Assembly: GCA_036936605.1 (NCBI GenBank)
Contig: JAUPFV010000001.1
Coordinates: 218,331,530 to 218,395,529 of the forward strand
Source of the DNA: Limnanthes douglasii subsp. nivea
Lineage: Eukaryota > Streptophyta > Magnoliopsida > Brassicales > Limnanthaceae
Direction: 5' to 3'
DNA length: 64,000 bases
A program made the translations under genes and the position numbers. Each line of letters begins with the position of its first letter. Position 1 is the first letter of the stretch. The notes under the pieces are model-generated. The model was not told the DNA's origin, did not search any database, and worked only from the letters and a program-made list of their open reading frames with translations. Below are positions 21,464 through 31,242 of the stretch, piece after piece.

Positions 21464-21677
21464 AAGAATGGAATTATATTGCCCCCAAGGGGTAGCCGAG
21501 TTGGTTGAATATGACATTCTTATAACCAAAAGGCTGAGCCTGTCATCTTGTGTGGTTTACCTTCTGGCGTTGGTTTGCAGGCTATCGCGTCAGACTGAGG
21601 GTTTACCCTGTGCGCACTCATTGCACTCTGAGTAGCGGCTGCGGGTTCCTTCCGTAAAAAAAGAATGGAATTATATT
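21464..21677 (+). mobile_element. SINE with 17-bp target-site duplications
   Basis: A 180-bp body (21481-21660) lies between two perfect copies of AAGAATGGAATTATATT (21464-21480 and 21661-21677). The 5' part contains a tRNA-like A-box, TAGCCGAGTTGG (about 21492-21503). A weaker B-box-like stretch may be TGTGGTTTACC near 21551, and the body ends in TCCGTAAAAA. A tRNA-derived head, short A-tail and long exact TSD are the hallmarks of LINE-mobilised SINEs. The exact TSD indicates a rather recent insertion. Confidence 0.9.
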
Positions 21678-22755
21678 TTTTTAGATATAAACATCTTTGA
21701 TAGATATACGGTGGATTCTACGTTAATAAATTTAGTATAAAAACAAACTCAGTTCATACAGAAATAATAATGTTTGACCAAAAGAAACCCGTTTTTCTCG
21801 AGTGTAAGGACAAGTCTTTCCTTTTCGAATTAAACTTAATTGAAATTTTTCATGCTCTCAATTTTAGTCTATTTGTTATTATGTATTTAGTTACGTAGAT
21901 TTGTGTTTGAAGTAACTAAAGAGTGGAGGTGAGATAAGAAACAAAGATAGATTTACTCTTCAACGTATAGTGGATTCACGAATAAAAAATCTAATTTAGG
22001 TTAGTAAATAAATTTTCTTAGATTTATTTTTTTATATTACATTAAAATTTATTTTATATTAAAAGTTGGATGGTGCAAGATTATTAGAATCCTAATTTGT
22101 CTTAAATAGGTTGATATATAATCTAAGATCTTGAATGAGTATTTTTTGACAAATAACTTATTACTAGATTAGATATAACCAATCTAAAAGCTTCTTATAG
22201 ATTTTGAGTTTATGTTTCTGCTTCTGCGATAATGCATAAAATGAATTGGTTAGTTGATTTCAGGTTTCATCTTTTTACTCAGAATCCAAATATACAATTG
22301 AATTGATTTTTTATTTTAATTTATGATTAAAAATTTAGTATTTTTAATGAAACTCAAAATCTATTATAAAAGTTTTATATTTATTTTTTAATAAAAATTA
22401 GCTAATTATATTTCTTAGTTTTATTTATAGTTCTGAAATACATGGTTCTTATTTTTTAATTTTTTTTATATGTTTGCAAGATCAATAATTGTGTAATTAT
22501 TTGCAAAGGAAAACCAAAGGAGACAAGAAACTAATACAATAATTCGACATTGGTTGAATATATTTATGCTAGGCCTTTTGGTTCCTACCTAAATTTTTTT
22601 CCACTAGGATAAGATCTATCTTGCCATTTTTTATGATTATTAAAGTTAGATACATAAAATAGTAGGTTCCTGGGCACTCACATAACCACTGTGCCGCAAC
22701 AACGTGTGCAAATTTTATTTAGTTAATTATATAATAAAATTAAGCGACTTCTTTT
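21678..22755. other. AT-rich intergenic stretch
   Basis: No gene recognised. It lies just downstream of the RPS4 pseudogene end and lacks a clear poly(A) tract marking that insertion. Confidence 0.6.
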
Positions 22756-23529
22756 TTAGCTTGTCGTCTTTTTAGTTTCCTCAATGATGGTTAACTTAAT
22801 ATATTTATCCTTAGGAAGTGACATCATTGGCTTGGTACATCTTCCAATGGTAAACACATTACATAGATGAATGACGTACTCATGGCCTAAAAAATCTTGG
22901 ATGTAAAGAGTCCCAAAACTTCCCTTATCCCTCTCTCTGTTCTTGATAACACCAACACAACCTCTATTCTTACCTGTGGTTATCATAACAATATTTCCAA
23001 CATCAAACTTGATGAAATCAATAATCTTGTTGGTTTCCAAGTCGAGCTTGATAGTATCGTTAGCCTTGATAGGTGGGTCAAGGTAAGTGATTGTTTGTCC
23101 ATCATAGGTATTTAGGCAAGGGATAGCTTTATGATAAAATTGAATCGATCTAACTATGTAAAGCTTAAACTTGGCCTCATCATCTATGATAAAGTAAAGA
23201 CGGAAACGTCCCTTGGTCTCATACAAAATACGAAAGGTCTTATTTGTCTTGAGAATAAAGACAACATCCATAAATCCAGTAAGGTATGTTTATTCAGTCA
23301 TAAATTATCCATAAAAAAGATAATGACGCTGCATCAAGATATCGATAACCTCACGGTAAGTGAGAGCATACTTCAACTTGTTTCGCAGGATCCAAATAAG
23401 GGGCAGGCATTCCTTTGACTTGTGTGGTCCAGATGATGGTTTAGGTGCAAATGCGCCAACAAGTTTGTCAAGCATCTAGTGCTTAGGGGCATTGAGCCTA
23501 TTCAAATGTTTCTTCAAACCAATCGCTAT
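22756..23529 (-). pseudogene. RPS4: Processed pseudogene of 40S ribosomal protein eS4 (RPS4)
   Basis: The minus strand aligns with plant eS4 from the second codon to the stop, with no intron. The N-terminus reads GLKKHLNRLNAPKH, then [44 protein letters not shown]. The open part (23271-22756) covers [48 protein letters not shown], then a KOW-type [20 protein letters not shown] stretch and the C-terminal EETKK. The start ATG reads ATA, the W after KH is a stop, and further stops lie around 23285-23310. The length of 258 codons is close to the family's usual size. Plant RPS4 genes contain introns as far as I recall, so an intronless full-length copy indicates reverse-transcribed mRNA. It is almost certainly non-functional. 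Confidence 0.93.
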
Positions 23530-23724
23530 GTTTGAAGTAGTTCAAGAGATGGAGAAGCGACTCCGACGCGACAAAATCTTTTATTTTGTTACACTATATT
23601 TCTATTCTATTATCCCTTTAGTTTTCTTTTTAAATTATCATTTATACATCTCCTCATTAATTTAAAATTATTATTTATTTATTTTATTATTAATATTTAT
23701 TTTTTATAATATATGTTTTATTAC

Positions 23725-24102
23725 TAGTGTGGATTATTTTTTACAGAGGGTAATTTTGTCAAGTGTTTTATGGTGTTTCAAAGGTATATAATGTTTGGGT
23801 GTTTTGTAGTGAGAGATTTGAGCTGTCTGGTTGTATTAAATGTTCACTACCCTCATTAATGAAAGTGGTTGGGTATTTACACCCTTAATTATGGGCCACA
23901 TGGGCTCTTAGGTCAAACTTATGAAATCGGGTTGAATTAAAAAAACCCCATTAGTTTATTAAGCAGATTAGCAATTAGCTTAGTCAAAAGGTGATTAGCT
24001 TTTAATAATTTTGTCTAGTTCGGATGGTTGAGTGGGTGGTTTTAGTCCGTATTTCCCCTGTCCGGTTTCTACAGTAAATGGTGAGAAAATCCGGACTCAT
24101 CA
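23725..24102 (-). repeat. Tat-4 3' LTR (left side)
   Basis: It starts TAGTGTGGATTATT (the first dinucleotide has mutated from TG) and ends CCGGACTCATCA. It shares nearly every position with the LTR at 30867-31242. Confidence 0.93.
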
Positions 24103-24116
24103 GTAGCCCCTTTTTA
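24103..24116 (-). other. Tat-4 polypurine tract
   Basis: The minus strand reads CTAAAAAGGGGCTAC directly before the LTR start. A purine run next to the 3' LTR is the plus-strand priming site for cDNA synthesis. Confidence 0.75.
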
Positions 24117-24437
24117 GGTTTTGTTCGAAGGCCTTTGGCAAGACCTAAAAAATCGCCTTTGGGCACTTGTGACATTTTCTGGACGGATTTAGTATTTAGT
24201 GAAGGACTTATCCGGACTGAAAAAATATTTAGAAGTTCAATGGTTTTACCATGGATCGTGGGACACGTGTCACCTTCTGATTTGCCTCACCAGCCATTTT
24301 TCTCCTAGAACGGCGCTCCCACTAATCCCCAAAAGTAACCTCTTCATTTAATGCTTGCGATGTCAGCGCAGTCTTCAATCATTACTTTCATCTTTTCGTA
24401 TTCTCCTAGGTTTTTAGGTATCTTTTTATCTCTTTAG

Positions 24438-24446
24438 TATAAATTA
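24438..24446 (+). promoter_or_regulatory. TATA box candidate for the Tat-4 aORF
   Basis: TATAAATTA lies 104 bp before the aORF ATG at 24542, in the 440-bp gap between the LTR and the aORF. It points along the aORF strand, opposite to the LTR promoter. Confidence 0.4.
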
Positions 24447-24541
24447 ACTCAATTTTCACTGTTTTACCATCTTCATTACTCTTTCATTTCTTTACTTCAA
24501 AGCTTTCATCTCTCTTCTCAAAATCCTTTTCGTGTAAGTTT

Positions 24542-27508
24542 ATGTTTACAACAAGAAACGCACTTGTAAAAGGTGGGTGGCTTAATATTTCGGAGTTAGA
24601 GAAAGCATAAAGAGTCGAACGAGAAATGCGCATTGCTGCAGGCCTTCCAGTTTCTCCAGTCGACAAATCTGAAACACTAAGCTCAGAGCCTGACCGAGGT
24701 TCATCTTCTGCGAGAAGCTCCAAACCCAGAAGGTTATTTCAACCTAGTCTTTCACCAATCGTCTCAGGCTCATCGGTTCAGGAGTCGCAGCCTACTATCG
24801 AACGGGAAAATGTTTTTACAAGCACAAAGAGACCCTCTCTGTTCATAGCTATGGGATCAGATGCTGAAAATTCCCCAGAAAAGCTGAAACTTAGACGAAG
24901 AGGCCGTTTAGTAAAAGGCCAGGCTATTGCTCCACAGTCTAAGTCTCCGAAATCAGGGCCCTCTAAGTCTGGGGCCAAGGATAAAGCTGCAGGGTCAGAG
25001 GCACCCATTAAAGTTCCTAAGGACAAATCGTCTGGTCCGGAGGATACCAGAACAAGCCTTCGAAATGAACCCTCCGGATCTGAGCCCCAGCCGGACACTA
25101 GACCACAAAGGGAAAGCGATGCTCAGCCATCCAGACAGCTTACTGAGCCAACTACCAGCACTCCTCCACCAACGACAACTGACAATACTTCCATGGTGAT
25201 GGAAGATGTGATCGAAGATAGTGTTGAAGAAGCCTCTTTTGAGACTGATGTCTCCTGGCAAACGGGGAAGGCTGTCATTATCAAGAAAATCAAAGGTAAA
25301 GAGAAACTGTGTTTAAAACATCCGGACCTGTCGGAGTCTCTTGTAGGTAGAGTGGGACCTTGCTTCCACAAGGTGAGTGTAAAGTATCTGCTAGCCATGC
25401 AGAATATTAACTACGCCTTCATTCATACTGCTGAACTAGGCCGGATCCGAACGAAGTGAGGGATCCCAGAATCTGTTAAAATGAGGATACCGGTCAATCC
25501 GGAGACGCCAATGGACTACAAGCTAAGTGAGATAGTTTTCTACACAGAGTTGTTCAACTGGGGGCTTAGATTTCCCTTGGACCCAGAGATCGTCAGTTAT
25601 TTCCATCTGATAAAGCTCTGCCCAAGACAACTGAGTCCCAATGCTTGGTACACTCTCACGGCCTGTATCATGGCCTCTAGAATCCCGCTTCCGATGGAGC
25701 AATTTTCTGTTGTGGCCAACCTTTGCAAGAATCACATCATCCCTTTCTATCATTTCAATATGGGTGACAACTATAAAGTGGTGGATGATCTGCTTGAATC
25801 GGAGAAGAACTGGAAGACCCAATTCATGTTCATTAGTGGAGCTTGGGAAAATGGGAAAAAGATTAAAGCTGGTAACTACCCAAGCATGCTTACTAGTAGA
25901 TGGAAAATCACGGGTAAATATTTCATCATGTTAGTTTTTCCTTCCTTATAAAAAAGTTTGTTTACTTAAATGTTCTTCTTCTTCTTTTGCTAGTGCTGCC
26001 GAATGAGTTCCCCGACTACTTAGATGAGGGGCAGACCACTTGTGCCAAGCTGAATGCTTGGGCTGCTGACAAGTGGGGAAATCGCTTCCATAATTGTTTT
26101 ACTACCGACAACCTGGTGAGATCCCACCTCTGGAACACAACCGGCCGAAGAGAATTATCTTGGGAGGAACTAACTACACCGTCTCCTCCGGGTGTCATTC
26201 TACAGAGGACAGACGAGAAGGATGGGAAGCGGGCCTTGCCGGGCAGAGCTAAAGCCCCAAGTAAAATGAAGGGAAAAAATGACAAAAAAAAAACAGATGT
26301 AGCTGAGGTCAACCAAGGTGGTGTTGAAGAGAATGTCCCAACAAACTAAGAGGTGCAGGACCAATGAGGAATTGATACTGCCCTACTTCAAGTGGTGGAA
26401 AATGAGAGTACCAAAGAGGTATTTGGACTTCCAAAACCCTCAAAGGCTCCCAAAAAAGACCGGAAAAGGGGAAGAGAATGTGGAGATAGGGAAGCCAAGA
26501 AGAAGAAAACCTCCAAGGGAGATGCAGTTGCTCTCCGGCCTCTGGAGTCTCTTCCTCCGGTCGACCCAACATACCCAACTCAGGTAGAGAAAATCTCAAG
26601 TGAATTTCACACCGGAGAGGGTGCCGGAGGGGATATTAACATTGATGGTGTTGACATCAGTGGCCTTCAAGGGATTGGCCTTTACTTTGAAGACCTTGAG
26701 GATGACAACTTTGCTGGCCCTTACATCCACCCAAGCTCTTCGAACATTGTCACTTTCAATGGTAAGTCTTTTTCTGTTTCAGGAGAGAAGGACATGGTGA
26801 CTCACTCCTTGTTGAGCAATATTCAACCGGTGCTCAACTTGGAGAGACAAGTGCGAAATCAATCAGCCATCATCAACACACTCAACTCAGATAAAAAGAG
26901 CTTGTCTAACAACCTCCTTACTGCCAACCAGAATGCAGAGGCACTAAGGAGAGAGATCGAGGCGTTGAAGAAGGGAAAAGAGGATTTGGCCACCAAGCTG
27001 GCCACTTCAGAGAGGGTTAACAAAGAACTCCAATCCAAGTGTTCTGGCTTGGAGAAGGATCTTTCCACTTCAAAAGAGGAGGTGAAGGCCAAAGATAATG
27101 TCATTCAGACCCTAACTAATGACAAAATTTCGCTCGAAGATGCCGTGTCTAGGGTTAACCAGGAGAAAGATGGCTTGATAAAGGAGCAGGAGAAGATAAT
27201 CCAAGCCAGAATTGTACGCCAACAAGGTGATAGATTCTCAAGAGGAAAGGTATGCTGAAGTCAAGTCAGATATGGTCTTGCTCTTTCACCAAAAATTTCC
27301 GAAGACACTAGGATATTTATGGCGATTTATGGAATACGAAGACCTTCCTCACCATAATATGGCCGATGGTGATAAGCACTGCTATTCTAGTGGTTGGGAT
27401 GATACTACTGATGAAGATGAAGGGATCGGAGAGAGCCTTAACAAGAATCCCAAAGACTCCAAGAAGAAACTAGGTGAGGCTCGGCCATCTAAGGAAGCTC
27501 AGCCTTAG
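24542..27508 (+). pseudogene. Tat-4 antisense extra ORF (aORF), best-preserved copy
   Basis: The coding region, 457 codons before and about 505 after an intron, starts MFTTRNALVKGGWL. It then has a Ser/Pro-rich region (SEPDRGSSSARSSKPRR), a KLRRRGRLVKG basic patch and an acidic linker. A globular region follows (FNWGLRFPLDPEIVSYFHLIKLCPRQLSPNAWYTL), which looks like the 'putative gypsy type transposon' (Transposase_28-like) family. After that come FISGAWENGKKIKAG, a lysine-rich stretch (REAKKKKTSKG), a heptad-like coiled coil (about 26830-27200) and an acidic tail (SSGWDDTTDEDEG). In-frame stops lie at 24608, 25457, 26347 and soon after, with a frameshift near 27210. The protein's role is unknown. 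Homologues occur in Tat-1, Tat-5, Tat-6 and Tat-7, always antisense to gag-pol. Confidence 0.82.
25914..25993 (+). other. Probable spliceosomal intron in the Tat-4 aORF (80 bp)
   Basis: The donor GTAAAT follows ACGG, and the acceptor is TTCTTCTTCTTTTGCTAG. The interval is AT-rich with stop codons. Removal joins W-K-I-T and V-L-P-N-E-F in one frame (phase 1). The size suits a minimal plant intron. Tat-1 has the same insertion but has lost the acceptor AG. Confidence 0.7.
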
Positions 27509-28048
27509 AATTTTTAACTATCTTTTTATTTTCCTTTAATTTTGGTGTTTAGACTAAAGTCCTTGGATGGCCAAGGTATTTTTTTAACTGTATCCGGCTC
27601 TTGTTCGGATAAACCCTTTCTTTTTAAAATTTCAAAGTCCTTAGATGGCCAAAGAACTTTACATATTTTAATATCACTCCTCGGTGTTAGCCGGGCAATT
27701 TTATCTCACACAATTCTTGCATCATCTTATAGTTACCCAATTTTGATGGCTAATGTTTAAATAACCCTTAGTTATTTTTCAAGCATTTTTAAGGTGAGAG
27801 TGTTTAAATTCTCCGATGACAAATTTTTAAATGGTCATCATTCTACAAATTCAATCCCGTCTGTCAGTGATACTTTAAAAAAATTCAAAGAAGCTATCAA
27901 TTAAAACACTCCAAATTTTTCAAGAAGGTATCGAATTTCATTAAAAATCCCGGACACCTTATTAAAACCTCTCCGCGCCACCAGGGTAGGAACTAATATG
28001 CCCCTAATATATACATGGACTTTAAACAAGTAAATATTTACATAATTT
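27509..28048. other. Tat-4 first convergent spacer
   Basis: Spacer between the aORF stop and the first integrase copy. It contains two AAAGTCCTTGGATGGCC-type words and the terminator-like block at 27959-28015. It is more diverged from Tat-1 than the second spacer at 29045-29587. Confidence 0.7.
27959..28015 (-). terminator. Conserved LTR-type termination block (Tat-4, first copy)
   Basis: The minus strand has ATATTAGGGGC, TCCTACCCTGGTGGCGCGG and GAGGTTTTAATAAGG, a slightly decayed version of the block described at 3561-3617. Confidence 0.42.
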
Positions 28049-29038
28049 TCATTCTAGATACAATCGGAGATGTTCAATGTTCCAGGGGTGATTCAAGATC
28101 CTTCCATCTTTATCTTGAAGCCTGTATGTCCCAGGCTTAAGCTTTTCACTGACCACATAGGGTCTTTCCCAAGTTGGAGCTAGCTTATCGAACTGTTTCT
28201 CCTTAGTATGTCGGTAGACGTTTCTCAATACTTTGTCCCCTAGTTGAAAATCCCTCCTTCTAACTTTGGAAGCAAATCTGCTTCTCATCAAACCCTGATA
28301 GTGTGTGGCTCTGAGATGGGCCTTAACCCTTTTTTCTTCTATCAAGTCAAGTTGACTTCTGACTGCCACTTCATTAGTCTGTTCGGAAAAATTGTGGACT
28401 CTAAATGAAGGAAGAGTTGCTTCCATAGAAGCTATTGCATCCATACCATATACCAAGGCAAATGGGGATTCCTGTGTAGCAACCCTAAGAGTAGTCCGGC
28501 TCCATAGTACTTATTGTAGATAACTTGGCCACTTTCCAGCAATCCCTTCTAAATTCTTTTTAAGACCGGACAGGATGGTTGCGTTTGCCACTTCAACCTG
28601 ACTATTCGCCTGTGGGTGGAAAGGAGAAGAAAAGCAATGTTGAATGCCTCTAGAGGCACAGAAGCTCTCCATATCCTTATTATCGAATTGTGACCCATTG
28701 TCTGTGGTTATCTTTTGAGGAACCCCAAATCTGCAGCAAATATTAGATAAGATAAACTTTATAACAGCTTTTGAAGTAGTTCTTGCCAATGGGACTGCTT
28801 CTATCCATTTTGAAAAATAATCGATGACAACTATAATAGTTCTGCATCCCCCGGATGCCATAGGTAAAGGTCCCACCAGATCAAGCCCCCAACGAGCAAA
28901 AGGTATTGGCTCAGAAATTGACTCTAAAGTGACAGCTGGGATATGAATTTTATTACTGCATCTTTGGCATGGATCACACTTTTTTACCGATCTCTTGGCA
29001 TCTTTCATTATAGAGGGCCAGTAGTATCCAGCCAACAA
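28049..29038 (-). pseudogene. Tat-4 integrase, first copy
   Basis: One frame carries almost the whole integrase after the first zinc ligands: LAGYYWPSIMKDAKRSVKKCDPCQRC (the CC pair of the HHCC finger), WGLDLVGPLPMASGG. The catalytic D is in VIDYFSKW, the second in TTDNGSQFD and the E in NSQVEVANA. After a stop near 28508 come the C-terminal VYGMDAIASME, the LDLIEEK helix, GDKVLRN and W-E-RPYVV, with the GPY glycine changed. It is the best-preserved integrase in the window, but it ends abruptly at 29038, where the second spacer begins. Confidence 0.88.
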
Positions 29039-29044
29039 TGAATT

Positions 29045-29587
29045 TTTCTTTAACTATCGTTTTATTTTTCTTTAATTCTTGTGTTAGACTAAAGTCCTTG
29101 GATGGCCAAGGAATTTTTGTAACCGTGTCCGGCTCTTGTCCGGATAAACCTTTTCTTTTAAAACTTCAAAGTCCTTGGATGGCCAAGGCACTTTACATAT
29201 TTTAATATCACTCCCCGGTGTTAGCCGGACAATTTTACCTTACACAATTCTTGCATTGTTTTATAGTTACCCAATTTCGATGGCAAATGTTTAAATAGAC
29301 CTTAGTTATTTTATAAGTATTTTAAAGTGAGAGTGTTTAAATTCTCCGATGACAAATTTTTAAATGGTCATCATTCTACCAAATCAATCCGGTCTGTCAG
29401 TGATACTTTAAAAAGTTTCAAAGAAGCTATCAATCAAAACACTCCGAATTTTTCAAGAAGGCATCGAATTTCATTAAAAAGCCCGTACACCTCATTAAAA
29501 CCTCCTTGCGCCACCAGGGTAGGAAAGAGTATGGCCCCTAATATTTACATGGACTTTAAAGAAGTAAATATTTACATAATTTTCATT
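29045..29587. repeat. Tat-4 second convergent spacer (Tat-1 type)
   Basis: This is a nearly exact repeat of Tat-1 3114-3675, inserted directly against the first integrase copy. The junction at about 29036-29045 joins GCCAACAA of integrase to TTTTTCTTTAACTATCG of the spacer. It includes another terminator-like block at 29493-29550. Confidence 0.85.
29493..29550 (-). terminator. Conserved LTR-type termination block (Tat-4, second copy)
   Basis: Almost identical to the Tat-1 block at 3561-3617, on the minus strand, 38 bp beyond the second integrase copy. Confidence 0.45.
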
Positions 29588-30630
29588 CTAGATACAACCA
29601 GAGGTGTTCAATGTTCCAGGGGTGATCCTTCCATCTTTATCTTGAAGATTGTATGTCCCAGGCTTACGCTTTTCACTGACCACATAGGGTCCTTCCCAAG
29701 TTGAAGCTAGCTTGCCGAACTGCTTCTCCTTAGTATGTAGGAAGACTTTTCTCAACACTTTATCCCCTGGTTGAAAATCCCTCATTCTGACTCTGGAAGC
29801 AAACCTGCTTCTCATCAAACCTTGATAGTGTGTGGCTCTGAGATGAGCCTTAACTCTTTTTTCTTCTATCAAGTCGAGTTGACTTCTAATTGCCACTTCA
29901 TTAGCCCGTTCGGAAAAACTATGGAACCTAAATGAAGGAAGAGTTTCCTCTATATGAGTTATTACATCCATACCATATACCAAGGCAAATGGGGATTCCT
30001 ATGTAGCAGCCCCATGAGTAGTCCGGTAGGCCCATAGTTTTCTTGTAGATAACTTGACCACTTTCCAGCAGTCCCTTCTAAATTCTTTTTAAGACCGGAC
30101 AAGATGGTCCTGTTCGCCACTTCAACCTGACCATTTGCCTGTGGGTGGAAAGGAGAAGAGAAGCAATGATGAATGCCTCTAGAGGCACATAAACTCTCCA
30201 TATCCTTATTATCGAATTGTGGCCTATTGTCTGTGGTTAATCTTTTCTGGAACTCCAAATCTACAGCAAATATTAGATAAGATAAATTTTATAACAACTT
30301 TTAAAGTAGTTCCTGCCAATGGGGCTGCTTCTATCCACTTTGAGAAATAATCGATGGCAACAATAATAGTTTTGCACCCTTCGGACGCCATAGGTAGAGG
30401 TCCCACCAGATCCAGCCCCCAACGAGCAAAAGGTATTGGCTCAAAAATTGACTCTAAAGGGACAGCTGGGATATGAATTTCATTACCATATCTTTAGCAT
30501 GGATCACACTTCTTCGCCAATTCCTTGGTATCTTTCATTATAGAGGGCCAGTAGTATCCGACCAACAAGAATCTTCCGGTTAAAGCTCTATAACCACAAT
30601 GTACTGACCCTCATCATCATGTAGTTCGGA
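29588..30630 (-). pseudogene. Tat-4 integrase, second copy (Tat-1 type)
   Basis: Three overlapping open pieces (30406-30224, 30258-29962 and 29983-29588) encode the integrase core and C-terminus. VAIDYFSKW is followed by a frameshift at about 30240, then TTDNRPQFD, NGQVEVANR, VYGMDVI, GDKVLRKVF and W-E-GPYVV. The zinc-finger part at 30450-30630 is interrupted by stops. It aligns nearly base for base with Tat-1. The sequence jumps near 30632 from the integrase start to the gag N-terminus, so about 4.4 kb of pol and gag is missing. Confidence 0.85.
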
Positions 30631-30632
30631 CA

Positions 30633-30800
30633 TCACCACTTTTGATTTTTCTTTTAAGCCCATCTTCACCCTTTTAGCAGCCCTCAAGGCTTCTATTTTA
30701 GCTTTCAATCTACCCGCTCTTCAATCGTGTATTCATCATTTTCTCCCACCACTTCTGCCAAAGTTGGTGGCACTGCCTGCTCGTCTGGATTCATCCGAAC
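30633..30800 (-). pseudogene. Tat-4 gag N-terminal scrap
   Basis: Matches Tat-1 9140-9302: the end of the coiled coil (KMGLKEKSK-like), the acidic start and the MNPDEQ-like beginning on the minus strand. A one-base loss near 30710 shifts the frame. This is all that remains of gag; the capsid domain is deleted. Confidence 0.72.
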
Positions 30801-30845
30801 TGATATTTCTTGATGGTTTCGAATGCTAAATTTAGGCACCTTCTT

Positions 30846-30863
30846 CTCCCACTGTGGTCGCCA
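30846..30863 (-). other. Tat-4 primer-binding site (tRNA-Arg)
   Basis: The plus strand CTCCCACTGTGGTCGCCA equals, as I recall it, the last 18 bases of plant tRNA-Arg(UCG) including CCA. It lies 3 bases from the LTR, as expected for minus-strand priming. Confidence 0.85.
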
Positions 30864-30866
30864 ATT

Positions 30867-31242
30867 TGGTGTGGATTATTTTTTACCGAGGGTAATTTTG
30901 TCAGGTGTTTTATGGTGTTTCAAAGGTATTTAATGTTTGGGTGTTTTGTAGTGAGAGATTTGAGTTGTCTGGTTGTATTAAATGTTCATTACCCTCATTA
31001 ATGAAAGTGGTTGGGTATTTATACCCTTAATTATGGGCCACATGGGCTTTCGGGTCAAACTTATGAAATCGGGTCGAGTTCAAAAACCCATTAGTTTATT
31101 AAGCAGATTAGAAATTAGCTTAGTCAAAAGGTGATTAGCTTTTAATAATTTTGTCCAGTTCGGATGGTTTAGTGGGTGGTTTTTATCCGAATTGCCCCTG
31201 TCCGGTTTCTACAGTGAGTGGTGAGAAAATCCGGACTCATCA
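30867..31242 (-). repeat. Tat-4 5' LTR (right side)
   Basis: 376 bp from TGGTGTGG to CCGGACTCATCA. On the minus strand, GGGTATAAATACCC provides the TATA box for the element transcript. Confidence 0.94.

Larger units (their letters stand above)
23725..31242 (-). mobile_element. Tat-4: chimeric Tat retrotransposon with two LTRs, minus strand
   Basis: It is bounded by LTRs at 23725-24102 and 30867-31242, with possible TSDs ATTAC/ATTAT (4 of 5 matching). From the left it contains a polypurine tract, the plus-strand aORF, a convergent spacer and an integrase copy. A second spacer plus integrase follows, and then, after a jump that removes protease, RT, both RNase H domains and most of gag, the gag start, PBS and LTR. 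The second integrase block (29041-30630) is nearly identical to Tat-1 3113-4690, whereas the first is clearly diverged. The element is therefore a recombinant of two subfamilies. The flanking copia RT on the right has no left half at 23.7 kb, so the simple TSD reading is not secure. Confidence 0.88.

Noticed and set aside
22897..23418. Plus-strand ORFs at the RPS4 locus
   Set aside because: The eS4 homology is on the minus strand; these are complements.
23720..24102. Left edge of Tat-4 as a second solo LTR
   Set aside because: A polypurine tract and aORF follow directly in the order expected for a 3' LTR, so it belongs to a composite element.
26764..26784. GTAAGT ... TTTCAG looks like a second intron in the aORF
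   Set aside because: Only 21 bp, a multiple of three, and it reads through as GKSFSVSG in frame in Tat-4 and at the same place in Tat-1; too short to be spliced.
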